Origin: Candidatus Gastranaerophilales bacterium
Lineage (GTDB): Bacteria > Cyanobacteriota > Vampirovibrionia > Gastranaerophilales > Gastranaerophilaceae
Assembly: GCA_944323925.1 (NCBI GenBank)
Contig: CALUUI010000006.1
Coordinates: 27,886 to 91,885 of the forward strand
Length of the DNA stretch: 64,000 nucleotides
Direction of reading: 5' to 3'
Shown: piece after piece, positions 36,283 through 44,133 of the stretch
How positions within the stretch are numbered: the stretch's first letter is position 1
How the letters are laid out: every line of letters begins with the position of its first letter
Position numbers and translations under genes: made by a program
Notes under the pieces: model-generated
Seen by the model: only the letters and a program-made list of their open reading frames with translations
Databases searched by the model: none
Told to the model about the DNA's origin: nothing

Positions 36283-37203
36283 TTAAAAAATGAATAATTG
36301 CTGATTTAAAGAATTTTTTACTTCGCATACTCTTTTTTTAGCGATATTATAATATTCTTCTGATTTTTCAAATCCAATAAAATGTCTTTCTAGTTTCATT
36401 GCAGCAATTAACGTTGTTGCACTACCTGCAAAAGGGTCTAATATAATCTGATTTTTTGAAGTAGTTAATTCTATTAATAATTCCATTAACTTTAAAGGCT
36501 TTTGAGTAGGATGAAGTCCTCTATCAGAATTTAAAGATTCTATATTGAATAAATTATTAGATTTTTGAGAATATTTTTCTAAAATATTTTCGTTATATGC
36601 ACCTAATTCATATTCAAGTACATTATCCGCTAATGTTCCACCAATTTTATACGGCTTCATAAACCACAATATTGGTTCAAATACAGGTCTTAAGTTTCCA
36701 ACTTTCCATCCAGACCATTTTTCTGATGTAACATAATCTTTTCTTCTATCAAAAATGCAGCTTATATGCTGTGCCCGATGCGCTGCTTTAAGCCTATTCC
36801 AAGCAATCATGTCCTTATATATAAAACCTGCATCTTCAAATGCGGATATACATCTGTGCGCTAATCGACGACCAGCAAAAACAAAAACACTACCACCTGG
36901 TTTTATAACTCTTAACCAATCATCAACCCAAGAACAAACCCAATTGTAGTATTCTTGAGGTATTTTCTTATCCGCTTCTGACCATCCATTAAGTGGTTTC
37001 CCTCGTTTTTTAAATATCTTACCCGCTTGCAATTGTGCGGGACTGGTACCTAGTAGGGCAGAATTAGTATTATTGTGCAAAACATCCCAATCTTCTACGG
37101 ATATTCCATATGGGATATCACTTAATATTAAATCTACACTGTTTGTTTCTATTTCTTTTATTAATTCTGTGCAATCACCACAGTATATATTGTCTAAATC
37201 CAT
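36283..37203 (-). CDS. HindIII-type DNA methyltransferase (N6-adenine, beta class)
   Basis: A 306-residue DNA methyltransferase. Catalytic motif IV is LSDIPYG near residue 31-37 (a DIPY variant of DPPY), near the N-terminus. The SAM-binding motif I, ILDPFAGSATTLIAAM, is near the C-terminus with the TQKP block before it, so the order is that of beta-class N6/N4 methyltransferases. It starts one base after the stop of the HindIII-like endonuclease, with its ribosome site AAGGGG inside that gene. By partner it should methylate the first adenine-containing half of AAGCTT to protect the chromosome. The recognition site is inferred from the partner, not from this sequence alone. Confidence 0.9.
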   Translation of the reverse strand: MDLDNIYCGDCTELIKEIETNSVDLILSDIPYGISVEDWDVLHNNTNSALLGTSPAQLQAGKIFKKRGKPLNGWSEADKKIPQEYYNWVCSWVDDWLRVIKPGGSVFVFAGRRLAHRCISAFEDAGFIYKDMIAWNRLKAAHRAQHISCIFDRRKDYVTSEKWSGWKVGNLRPVFEPILWFMKPYKIGGTLADNVLEYELGAYNENILEKYSQKSNNLFNIESLNSDRGLHPTQKPLKLMELLIELTTSKNQIILDPFAGSATTLIAAMKLERHFIGFEKSEEYYNIAKKRVCEVKNSLNQQLFIF

Positions 37204-37204
37204 A

Positions 37205-38083
37205 TTAACCCCTTAATTGATATATAAAATTATTTATCGAATTTATTTTTTCATTTAGTTTAAGTGATTTTATAAGCATTTCAATTGCTTGTTCTTTTGA
37301 ATATCCTTTTATTGCGTTAATTTTATCTTCCCAATATCCAATTTCTTTTTCGCCTCTTGAAATTATTTGATATTTAAAAGATTCAAAATATTTGTCAAAA
37401 TTTTTATCACTACAATTGATATATTGTTTTAAAAATATATTTTGTTTATTTAAAAAACATAAATTTTTATCTGAAACTGTTGTTTCATGCGATATTAAAT
37501 AACTATAATTCCAAATATCTCTCAAATTGTTTGTTAATGATTCTTTAATATCATTTTGTAATAAAATACTGAAATACTCCCAAGCGAACAATGAGACATT
37601 TCCATTAATTGCTTGTCCATATATTTGACTTTTTGTTTTTGGATATTGAAAATATGGGCAACACAAAACACTGTATTCGCTATCACCTCTCCAATGTACC
37701 ATTGATTCAACTTTAAAATCTTTTTGATTTTTTGCTGTCCTACTCAATCTAAATGCTTTAGCGTCACCTACTAATGAATAGTTATGAAAATTACTTTTCG
37801 CTATTACATCAGCACAATTTGCTCTTTCTTTTAACACTATAGAATTTAAACCAAGTTCAATAAAACATTTTGCTAAAATTATATCGGAAACTTTTGTATA
37901 TAATTTTTCTACAGTTGAATCATGTTCAATAAATTCAGGGATATATCCTATTTCGGAAATTAGTGGAATAAAATCTTTTTTATTCAAAGAAAATATAATG
38001 TTTTGAATATTATCACTTGCAATTTGAAAACTATTATTCTCTGCTTCTTGCTTAATAATATTTGTTAATTCATAAAACTGCAT
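37205..38083 (-). CDS. HindIII-like type II restriction endonuclease
   Basis: A 292-residue enzyme closely resembling R.HindIII as I remember it. The segment GDAKAFRLSRTAKNQKDFKV (106-125) matches the HindIII active-site region almost residue for residue, with D107-A-K109 equal to the HindIII D-A-K catalytic motif and an upstream Asp at 92. Blocks YFQYPKTKSQIYGQAINGNV, FAWEYFSILLQ and EIGYWEDKINAIKGYSKEQAIE also align. It should cut A^AGCTT using Mg2+. The gene order is endonuclease then methyltransferase, on one transcript, from a TGATATAAT promoter about 30 bases upstream. Both genes look intact. Confidence 0.92.
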   Translation of the reverse strand: MQFYELTNIIKQEAENNSFQIASDNIQNIIFSLNKKDFIPLISEIGYIPEFIEHDSTVEKLYTKVSDIILAKCFIELGLNSIVLKERANCADVIAKSNFHNYSLVGDAKAFRLSRTAKNQKDFKVESMVHWRGDSEYSVLCCPYFQYPKTKSQIYGQAINGNVSLFAWEYFSILLQNDIKESLTNNLRDIWNYSYLISHETTVSDKNLCFLNKQNIFLKQYINCSDKNFDKYFESFKYQIISRGEKEIGYWEDKINAIKGYSKEQAIEMLIKSLKLNEKINSINNFIYQLRG

Positions 38084-38180
38084 TATATCCCCACCAATTT
38101 ATATCTTCAGTTTAATTATATCACAAAAGCCACTAATATTAACTCAAATGCAGAATAATGTAAATATGCTTCACATATAG

Positions 38181-38393
38181 AGTTTGCGGAAAAATTGACA
38201 TTTTTCTCGCAAACTGTGGGGAACGGTTTCGCATCAGGTTGTGAGTTATCCCGCACACGACCTGATGCTCATACACCTAAGGTCGGATTTGAAAAGCGGA
38301 TTGGTGGCAGAGTAAGCGAAGCGTAGACACATTTAATGCCACCAATCAAGAAATCTCAAAAATTTGTCAATTTTTGAATTTTTCCGCATCCTC
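38181..38393. mobile_element. 213-bp palindromic MITE-like insertion with 5-bp target duplication
   Basis: Flanked by TATAG on both sides (38176-38180 and 38394-38398); removing it restores the repeat unit seen intact twice downstream. Near its ends are inverted repeats GCGGAAAAATT (38185-38195) and AATTTTTCCGC (38377-38387). Inside are further exact inverted repeats: AATTGACA/TGTCAATT, GCATCAGGT/ACCTGATGC and GATTGGTGGCA/TGCCACCAATC. It encodes nothing and would need a transposase from elsewhere. Confidence 0.7.
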
Positions 38394-38519
38394 TATAGGA
38401 AGTTCTCGTCATCAAAACGCCCTTTAGGCATAAAAAAAAGAACCTTTTTCAGGTTCTTCTTTAAATGGTTGGCATTAGAAGACTTCTCTTGCTCGCTCGT
38501 GTATAACGGCCGTTCCGTG

Positions 38520-38550
38520 TTTTGCCTAGTGTTTCCAACACTAGGCAAAA
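38520..38550. repeat. Perfect 14-bp stem palindrome, copy 1
   Basis: TTTTGCCTAGTGTT, a 3-base loop TCC, then AACACTAGGCAAAA. Confidence 0.85.
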
Positions 38551-38724
38551 GCACTCCAGCCTCGGCTCGCTCGCGCCGAACTTCTTTAAATATGCTTCGC
38601 ATATAGGAAGCTCTCGTCATCAAAACACACAAAATAAAAGAGATGATAACTGATGTCATCATCTCTTTTATGGTGGGCGTTAGAAGACTTCTCTTGCTCG
38701 CTCGCATATAACGGCAGTTCCGTG

Positions 38725-38755
38725 TTTTGTCTAGTGTTTACAACACTAGACAAAA
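38725..38755. repeat. Perfect 14-bp stem palindrome, copy 2 (covaries with copy 1)
   Basis: TTTTGTCTAGTGTT, loop TAC, then AACACTAGACAAAA. Compared with copy 1 a C-G pair has become T-A on both arms, so pairing is kept. Confidence 0.85.
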
Positions 38756-38842
38756 GCACTCCAGCCTCGGCTCGCTCGCGCCGAACTTCTTTTAAATATG
38801 CTTCACATATTGGAAGTTCTCGTCATCAAAACGCCCTTAGGG

Positions 38843-38872
38843 CATAAAAAAAAGAACCTTTTTCAGGTTCTT
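38843..38872 (-). terminator. Intrinsic terminator after tRNA-Val
   Basis: On the minus strand GAACC-tgaaaaa-GGTTC followed by eight T. A copy sits at 38429-38458 in the upstream repeat unit. Confidence 0.8.
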
Positions 38873-38879
38873 CTTTAAA

Positions 38880-38955
38880 TGGTGGGCGTTAGAAGACTCG
38901 AACTTCTGACCCTCTCCTTGTAAGGGAGACGCTCTACCAACTGAGCTAAACGCCC
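38880..38955 (-). tRNA. tRNA-Val (anticodon TAC)
   Basis: 76 bases on the minus strand with encoded CCA: acceptor GGGCGTT/AACGCCC, anticodon stem TCTCC/GGAGA with loop CTTACAA, T-arm CAGAA-GTTCGAGT-CTTCT type. Its 3' end is the segment copied in the neighbouring tandem repeats. Confidence 0.95.
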
Positions 38956-38986
38956 TTGGACAAGTTCTATATTAATTAAAACATAA

Positions 38987-39883
38987 TCACTCGTCAAGTA
39001 GTTTGTTAAAATATATTTTATTACCTTCTATTTTACAATTGCTTCCTATTCCAAATGTTATTTTTTCCTCTCCGTGTCCAAGTTTTAAACCTTGCCATAA
39101 TGGGATGTTTAACTTCTTTGTATATTCTGATAATACTTCTTCTAATGTCGTTTGATTATCCACTCCTGTAAAATCACCACTTACCATACCAATTATATTT
39201 TTCCTGAACTCTTTTATTCCATAAAGCATTTCAAGTGCACGGTCTATTTTGTATGTTGGTTCATTGATATCTTCTATTATGAATATAAATTTTTTATCAG
39301 GTATAAAATCTCTGCCACATAAACTGGATATCGTTGTTAAATTCCCGCCCCAAGATATTCCGCTAATTGATATTGTATTATCTCCGATTACTTCCTGTTC
39401 TATTGATTTCCCCATCAGAGCATTAATAAATGTATTTATTGTAAAAGCGTTTAATTTCTCTCTTCCAAAATCCCCTGACAACATTGGAGAGGAGTAGGTT
39501 ATTAAATTAGCATGTTTTAAAAACATTGCTGATAATGCGCTTATGTCTGAATATCCGCAAAATAACTTCGGATTGTTTTTTATTAACTCATAATCTAATA
39601 TATCTACCAAACGAATTGCACCATAACCGCCTCTTGCACATAAGATACAGTCTACTTCACTATCGGCAAAAAATTTGTGTATTTCTTCTGCTCGAATAGT
39701 ATCATCGCCTGCCAGATAATTTTTTTGCTCATATAGTTTTGTTGAGAGTTTTATTTTGAACCCCATCTCTTTTAGGCGTTTTATTCCAAGTTCAATTGCA
39801 GCTTTATTTTTTATTATTCCGCTTGGTGCTATTATTCCTATGGTATCACCTATTTTTAATTGCTTTGGTTGTTGATAATCCAT
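38987..39883 (-). CDS. LD-carboxypeptidase (peptidase family S66)
   Basis: A 298-residue serine peptidase of the LdcA/MccF family, which trims D-Ala from muropeptide tetrapeptides during peptidoglycan recycling or, in MccF, inactivates microcin-type antibiotics. CARGGYGAIRL and CGYSDISALSAM (nucleophile Ser) are the family hallmarks. The Glu of the triad is in EDINEPTYKIDRAL and the His in LGHGEEKITFGIG. There is no signal peptide, so it is cytoplasmic. It is divergent from dnaX. A TATAAT lies 11 bases before the ATG, with only a weak GAGAG site, so its leader is very short. Confidence 0.9.
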   Translation of the reverse strand: MDYQQPKQLKIGDTIGIIAPSGIIKNKAAIELGIKRLKEMGFKIKLSTKLYEQKNYLAGDDTIRAEEIHKFFADSEVDCILCARGGYGAIRLVDILDYELIKNNPKLFCGYSDISALSAMFLKHANLITYSSPMLSGDFGREKLNAFTINTFINALMGKSIEQEVIGDNTISISGISWGGNLTTISSLCGRDFIPDKKFIFIIEDINEPTYKIDRALEMLYGIKEFRKNIIGMVSGDFTGVDNQTTLEEVLSEYTKKLNIPLWQGLKLGHGEEKITFGIGSNCKIEGNKIYFNKLLDE

Positions 39884-39912
39884 TTTTCTCTCACATTATA
39901 TTATTACATTTA

Positions 39913-39930
39913 TGCTACAATATTATCATG
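39913..39930 (+). promoter_or_regulatory. Extended -10 giving a probably leaderless dnaX mRNA
   Basis: TGCTACAAT (extended -10, hexamer 39916-39921), then 6 bases, then the dnaX ATG at 39928. No ribosome site is present. Confidence 0.6.
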
Positions 39931-41805
39931 AACGAAACTTACTTACCTTTATATAGAAAATATAGACCTCAATGTCTTGAACAAGTTGTCGGACAAGAGC
40001 ATATTAAAAAGACTCTTAAAAGTGCTATTGAATTAAATAAGATTTCTCACGCTTATTTATTTACAGGACCAAGAGGTACGGGTAAAACATCAACAGCAAG
40101 AATTCTTGCTAAATCGCTCAACTGTGTTAACGGACCAACGCTTACTCCTTGTAATGAATGCGCAAGTTGCAAGGATGTCACTAATACTGTTCCTATTGAT
40201 GTTATTGAAATTGATGCGGCTAGTAACAGAAAAGTCGAGGATACTCAAAATATTCTTGAAAAAATACAATATACACCTGTTCACGGCAGATACAAAATTT
40301 ATATTATAGACGAAGTCCATATGTTGACTAACCATGCTTTTAATGCGCTTTTAAAAACACTTGAAGAACCCCCGGAAAATGTTATTTTTATTCTTGCTAC
40401 TACTGAAGTTCATAAAGTGCTTGATACTATTAAAAGCAGATGTCAAAGATTTGATTTCAGAAGAATTACTACTGAGGATATCGTTAAGCATTTAAGATTT
40501 ATTTCTGATAGAGAGAATATTAAAATTTCTGATGATGCTCTTTTGGCTATTGCAAAAAATTCAGCAGGCGGTATGCGTGATAGTATTGCACTTCTGGATC
40601 AATTAAGTTTGTTAGGTGTTCAAAACGAAGTTACGTTAGATGATGTTAATAATATGCTCGGGCGTCTTTCTTTTGATATCCTTAAACAATTTACTGATTT
40701 TATTATTTCATCCGATACGCAATCGGCTATTGAATTATTAGAAAAAGTTTATAACAACGGAAATGAGCCGACATTAATACTTTCAAATTTGTGTGAGTAT
40801 TTTAAGAATTTGTTAATAACAAAAAACAGTAAACCTGAAATGGTTGAAGAACTTACAGGTTATAATGACGCTCAGGCAAAAGAGGCTGCTGAACAGTCTA
40901 AAAAATTGGAATCGCAGCAGATTGTGTTTCTATTGGAGCGTACTGCTCATTATATTAGGGAGCTTAAGCAGACGACTAATCAATACTTATGGTTAGAAGT
41001 TGCCGTTATAAATTTAGCTAATTTAGCAGAAAATTCATCTTTAATATCTCTACAAACAAGAGTTCAGGCTCTCGAGGCTGGCGGTGTTAATTTAATTAAT
41101 CAGCAAGCAGTTCATAAGCCCAATATTGTACAAGTACCAAATAATGATATTAAAGCGAGAGTTGAAATAGAGAAACCTGTTTCGAATATTTCTGTTTCAA
41201 GCAAAGTTGAAACTCCATCTGAGGCTAAACCTGAAGTTTATACTCAAGTAGAGCATGAAGAAACAGTTGTAGAGCAGGCAAGTGTGAATGTTGGCTCATC
41301 AGATATGGCATCTCTTTGGGCAGGCTTAGTTAAAAATATAAATAGTCCGTCGACTCAGGCATTGTTAAGACTGGCAAATCCGGTTAAAGTTGCTCCTGAT
41401 GAAGTAGTTATTACTTTTAAGCAGGAAATTTTTGTTAAGCAGGCGAATGAAGATGCGAAAAAACAAGTTTTAAAAGAGGCTGCAGATAAGTTATTTAATC
41501 AAAATAATTCAAAGATTACAATAAGGCTTCCGCAATCAGGAGATACGCAACTCCCAAAGTCTGATGCGGCGCCTAGCAATAAAGCGCCGCAAAAAACGTT
41601 TACTCCGCAGAGGGCTACTGTTGTTCAACCGCCTAAAAATAAAGCAGATGATGTCTATCAGCAAAAACAAGAGGAAAAGGCTCAAGCTATTGATGCTGCC
41701 GAGACCGCTAATGATTTAGAGCAAGGTGAGAACAATGAAAAAAGTAATTATTTCTCTGACCAAACTAAAATGATTGTTGATTTGTTTGATGGAAAGTATA
41801 TATAG
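39928..41805 (+). CDS. dnaX: DNA polymerase III subunit gamma/tau
   Basis: A 625-residue clamp-loader ATPase. The start MNETYLPLYRKYRPQCLEQ is the classic DnaX opening. Walker A is GPRGTGKTSTARILAKSLNC, a four-Cys zinc module follows (C...CNECASC), then IIDEVHML (Walker B) and the SRC box in TIKSRCQRFDFR. Domain III ends near residue 370; the tail is variable and low-complexity. It loads the beta clamp during replication. No obvious slippery A-run for programmed frameshift was noted. ATG 39928 is chosen by homology; it lies 6 bases past a -10 box, implying leaderless translation. Confidence 0.96.
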   Translation: MNETYLPLYRKYRPQCLEQVVGQEHIKKTLKSAIELNKISHAYLFTGPRGTGKTSTARILAKSLNCVNGPTLTPCNECASCKDVTNTVPIDVIEIDAASNRKVEDTQNILEKIQYTPVHGRYKIYIIDEVHMLTNHAFNALLKTLEEPPENVIFILATTEVHKVLDTIKSRCQRFDFRRITTEDIVKHLRFISDRENIKISDDALLAIAKNSAGGMRDSIALLDQLSLLGVQNEVTLDDVNNMLGRLSFDILKQFTDFIISSDTQSAIELLEKVYNNGNEPTLILSNLCEYFKNLLITKNSKPEMVEELTGYNDAQAKEAAEQSKKLESQQIVFLLERTAHYIRELKQTTNQYLWLEVAVINLANLAENSSLISLQTRVQALEAGGVNLINQQAVHKPNIVQVPNNDIKARVEIEKPVSNISVSSKVETPSEAKPEVYTQVEHEETVVEQASVNVGSSDMASLWAGLVKNINSPSTQALLRLANPVKVAPDEVVITFKQEIFVKQANEDAKKQVLKEAADKLFNQNNSKITIRLPQSGDTQLPKSDAAPSNKAPQKTFTPQRATVVQPPKNKADDVYQQKQEEKAQAIDAAETANDLEQGENNEKSNYFSDQTKMIVDLFDGKYI

Positions 41806-41899
41806 CTTTCGTTTTTTTATATGAATTATTATTTTAAATTAAAGTTTTTTAATTTTTTGCCGTTAATAGAATTAATGCTCCAAGTATAAGGTTTTTAGT

Positions 41900-42274
41900 A
41901 TGTTTAATTCTCCGATTAATCCTCTGTTTGGAATTTCAGCTGTAGGTAAGGATGGAAATTCTAAACAAAAAGATAATAAAGATAATAATAAAAATCAGAA
42001 CAAAGGTGAGTCAAAAAACATTTTTGAGGCTTCTGATGAATTTGAAAACTTAAGTCTTGATGAGGATAATAGCTTTGATACTGAAAAATATATTAGAAAT
42101 TATTTAGATAATTTAAAAGAAGAATATTCTCAGAATTTGAAAGTATTATCTGGAATAGATAATTTTTTAAGCAAATTTGAGCTTAAAAGATTTTATAAAA
42201 AATATGGTAAAGACTTATCAAAAGAGGATTTGAAAATCATACTTTACGAAATTATTCAAGAGTTTTTAAATTAA
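41900..42274 (+). CDS. Hypothetical protein with N-terminal SPIN/FG motif, 124 aa
   Basis: Begins MFNSPINPLFGISAVGKDG, sharing MFxSPIN with the protein at 14151-14456 and a Phe-Gly at 10-11. No Sec signal. Residues 20-40 are a Lys/Asn-rich linker (low complexity), and 60-124 is a compact helical domain (FDTEKYIRNYLDNLKEEYSQ, ELKRFYKKYGKDLSKEDLK). A weak AAGG precedes the ATG. The gene leads a pair with the CheD/CNF-like gene 51 bases downstream, so it could be its chaperone, partner or co-exported factor; this is inference from position only. Confidence 0.65.
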   Translation: MFNSPINPLFGISAVGKDGNSKQKDNKDNNKNQNKGESKNIFEASDEFENLSLDEDNSFDTEKYIRNYLDNLKEEYSQNLKVLSGIDNFLSKFELKRFYKKYGKDLSKEDLKIILYEIIQEFLN

Positions 42275-42325
42275 AAAGGCAATTTTTCTGTCCAAGAAGT
42301 TTTTATTATATTTAAGGGGAATAAT

Positions 42326-42961
42326 ATGCCAATTTTAAATTTGACCAGAAGTATAGTTCCAGGGATTGCAAAGACAACTAAATCAAATATACAAAATGTT
42401 ATGAATATGCCAGAGATGCAGCTTGCAAAGTTGATAAGGCAAGGGAACAAAAATATTGTTAAAGTTTGTATGAACGAATGTAAAGCTGTTCGGATTATAC
42501 CGAATAGGATTGATACAATATATACTGATGGGCTTGCAGGATGTAATTCTTTAGGTGTGGTTTGTTTAGGGAAAGATAAAAATCCGATTGTTATTTTATC
42601 TCATTATACGCCGCTAGAGGCGTCTAGGATTAAACAAGCTGAAACTTTGGAAAAACAACTTCAAGTTTATGATGAATTTATTGACAGAAGTGTTAGACCG
42701 CGTGTTTATTATAATGTTCCCGGATATGAAGCAGAAAACGGACAATTGAAACCGTGTGTTAATAATATCTTTGAAAAAGTCAGTCTTGTTATGAAAAAGT
42801 TTTTTGGCTCCGAATTTGATGAAAAAACAGTTTTGTACCCTAATAAAGGCCGATCAGCTTTCTTTTCGTCGGCTAATATTTTTCAGTTTGATACCAAAAA
42901 GACAAAGGATATGAAAATAACTTTTGTTGGTGAAAAAGAACATTTTTCTACTATTGGTTAA
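42326..42961 (+). CDS. Candidate CheD/CNF-like cysteine-histidine deamidase
   Basis: A 211-residue protein, SD AGGGG before the ATG. The core reads TDGLAGCNSLGVVCLG, then KNPIVILSHYTPLEASR. A Cys (C73) after a Gly-rich turn, a hydrophobic strand and a His (H93) followed by P two residues later resemble the Cys-His dyad of CheD glutamine deamidases and CNF-type toxins. In those families Cys and His are 13-17 residues apart, here 20, so the match is tentative. No Sec signal. It follows a SPIN/FG-motif gene, and may deamidate protein glutamine. Without that dyad it would be a plain unknown. Confidence 0.5.
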   Translation: MPILNLTRSIVPGIAKTTKSNIQNVMNMPEMQLAKLIRQGNKNIVKVCMNECKAVRIIPNRIDTIYTDGLAGCNSLGVVCLGKDKNPIVILSHYTPLEASRIKQAETLEKQLQVYDEFIDRSVRPRVYYNVPGYEAENGQLKPCVNNIFEKVSLVMKKFFGSEFDEKTVLYPNKGRSAFFSSANIFQFDTKKTKDMKITFVGEKEHFSTIG

Positions 42962-42962
42962 G

Positions 42963-43679
42963 TTATCTGTAGCGTGGGTTTTGGAATGTATTATTTAGTT
43001 GAAATTGTTTTATATGATAGATACATTTGCCCGCTTCTTGTTCTTTTATTATGTTTTCTTCATTTTTAATTAGTATGTCTTTGTTTGTTCTTAATTTGGC
43101 TTCATTTAGTATATTTAGTAAACAACTATTTCTTTCTTCCTCTGCAAGATTTTGACAAGAATTATAGTTGGTTTGAAAATCTGCTTTTCTGGTGTTCCAA
43201 TATTCACTTTCTGCTGTAAGTTCATTCTTGTATTTGATACTTAATTTATGTTGGATTTCTTCCGGTATTGGTTTTAAATAGATATCTGAAGGCATAATTT
43301 GACTCCAGTACAAATTAAAATTACTGTCTTCGGTAATGGGCTCAAAGTAATTTGCTCTGGTTATATTAAATTCTGATTTTTTTCCGTTGATTTTTACTGT
43401 AAGTTTTAAATTTGTATCTTTTTCACCATTAATCATTGTAATGATTTCATTTTCAGAAAGTGGTTTTATTTTTTCATCATTAATATTTAAAATTTCTGCG
43501 CCAATGGGTAAATTTGATTTTTGCGCAGCAGAGTCCGGGGCAACTTCCAATACAAAAGTTTTTTTATTATATGGGTCTTTTAATATCGTCAGGCCTATAT
43601 CCGATTTGCATATTTCTGCCTGTACACTTGTTGTACTAATTAGTCCCAGTAATAAACTTATTATAATTCCTTTTTTCAT
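42963..43679 (-). CDS. Secreted PDZ-domain protein
   Basis: A 238-residue exported protein: Sec signal MKKGIIISLLLGLISTTSVQAE, cleavage after about 21. Residues 40-105 form a PDZ domain (VAPDSAAQKSNLPIGAEILNINDEKI), the peptide-binding module of DegP and Tsp-type proteases, but no protease domain follows. The C-terminal half has paired cysteines (C in SCQNLAEEERNSC and KCIYH). A periplasmic adaptor or chaperone role is likely. AAGGGG precedes the ATG. It is convergent with the CheD/CNF-like gene, stops one base apart. Confidence 0.85.
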   Translation of the reverse strand: MKKGIIISLLLGLISTTSVQAEICKSDIGLTILKDPYNKKTFVLEVAPDSAAQKSNLPIGAEILNINDEKIKPLSENEIITMINGEKDTNLKLTVKINGKKSEFNITRANYFEPITEDSNFNLYWSQIMPSDIYLKPIPEEIQHKLSIKYKNELTAESEYWNTRKADFQTNYNSCQNLAEEERNSCLLNILNEAKLRTNKDILIKNEENIIKEQEAGKCIYHIKQFQLNNTFQNPRYR

Positions 43680-43763
43680 ATTGAAACCCCTTGCTCATTG
43701 TACTATATTTTTCTGCTCTCCGCAATATCAGTTTTGAGGTTTCATAATTAATGAAGTTTATTA

Positions 43764-43802
43764 TTAAAACCGGAAATTGTTTTAACAATTTCCGGTTTTA
43801 AA
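43764..43802. terminator. Strong symmetric terminator
   Basis: AAAACCGGAAATTGTT paired with AACAATTTCCGGTTTT, just past the end of the DUF378 gene on the minus strand. Confidence 0.9.
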
Positions 43803-43807
43803 GTCTT

Positions 43808-44044
43808 CTAAAGGTTGCATTTACCAAATTCGCAGCCTTCTTCTCGTACAATTGTTTCACATTGATTCATTGTAAGCCCAACTATTAGAGCACTTACACC
43901 AACAAGAGAATAAATTATTCTTGACATAACTGTCATATCTCCAAAAATTGTTGATACTAGGTTAAATCCGAATAAACCAATTAAACCCCAGTTGATTGCA
44001 CCAATCAATACTAATACATACGCAGTGTATTTTAAAAATTTCAT
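43808..44044 (-). CDS. DUF378-family small membrane protein
   Basis: A 78-residue inner-membrane protein with two helices. The opening MKFLKYTAYVLVLIGAINWGLIGLFGFNLV is typical of the DUF378 (YuzA) family; INWGL and the following short helix GVSALIVGL complete it. An unusual Cys-containing tail (NQCETIVREEGCEFGKCNL) extends beyond the usual family length and could bind metal or form disulphides. AGGAGG precedes the ATG. Function of the family is unknown. It has a strong terminator and no partner gene. Confidence 0.85.
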   Translation of the reverse strand: MKFLKYTAYVLVLIGAINWGLIGLFGFNLVSTIFGDMTVMSRIIYSLVGVSALIVGLTMNQCETIVREEGCEFGKCNL

Positions 44045-44133
44045 GGCATACCTCCTTTTCTCTATTATTATTACCTGTGTTTTATTTATTTAATTGGAAA
44101 TAATAATTAAGACTTTTTAACTATTTTTTATGC

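Larger units (their letters stand above)
38163..38880. repeat. Tandem ~207-bp repeats carrying copies of the tRNA-Val 3' end
   Basis: The terminal 19 bases of tRNA-Val (38880-38898) recur exactly at 38671-38689 and with two changes at 38466-38484, at periods of 209 and 205 bases. Each unit has a terminator hairpin, the tRNA end, a TTGCTCGCTCG segment, a large palindrome, a CTCGGCTCGCTCGCGCCG segment and AAATATGCTTC. A third, leftmost partial unit is split by the insertion at 38181. No credible gene lies here; frames through it are artefacts. Confidence 0.85.

Noticed and set aside
38364..38847. ORFs of 64-104 codons beside tRNA-Val on both strands
   Set aside because: They are produced by the tandem repeats, palindromes and terminators; no ribosome sites or recognisable sequence.
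38163..38880. Possible CRISPR array
   Set aside because: Repeat units are ~207 bases with internal palindromes and tRNA pieces, not short repeats with unique spacers; no cas genes are in the window.
41440..41480. Programmed frameshift signal in dnaX
   Set aside because: Short A-runs occur, but I saw no A-AAA-AAG type heptamer with a following stem and upstream Shine-Dalgarno.
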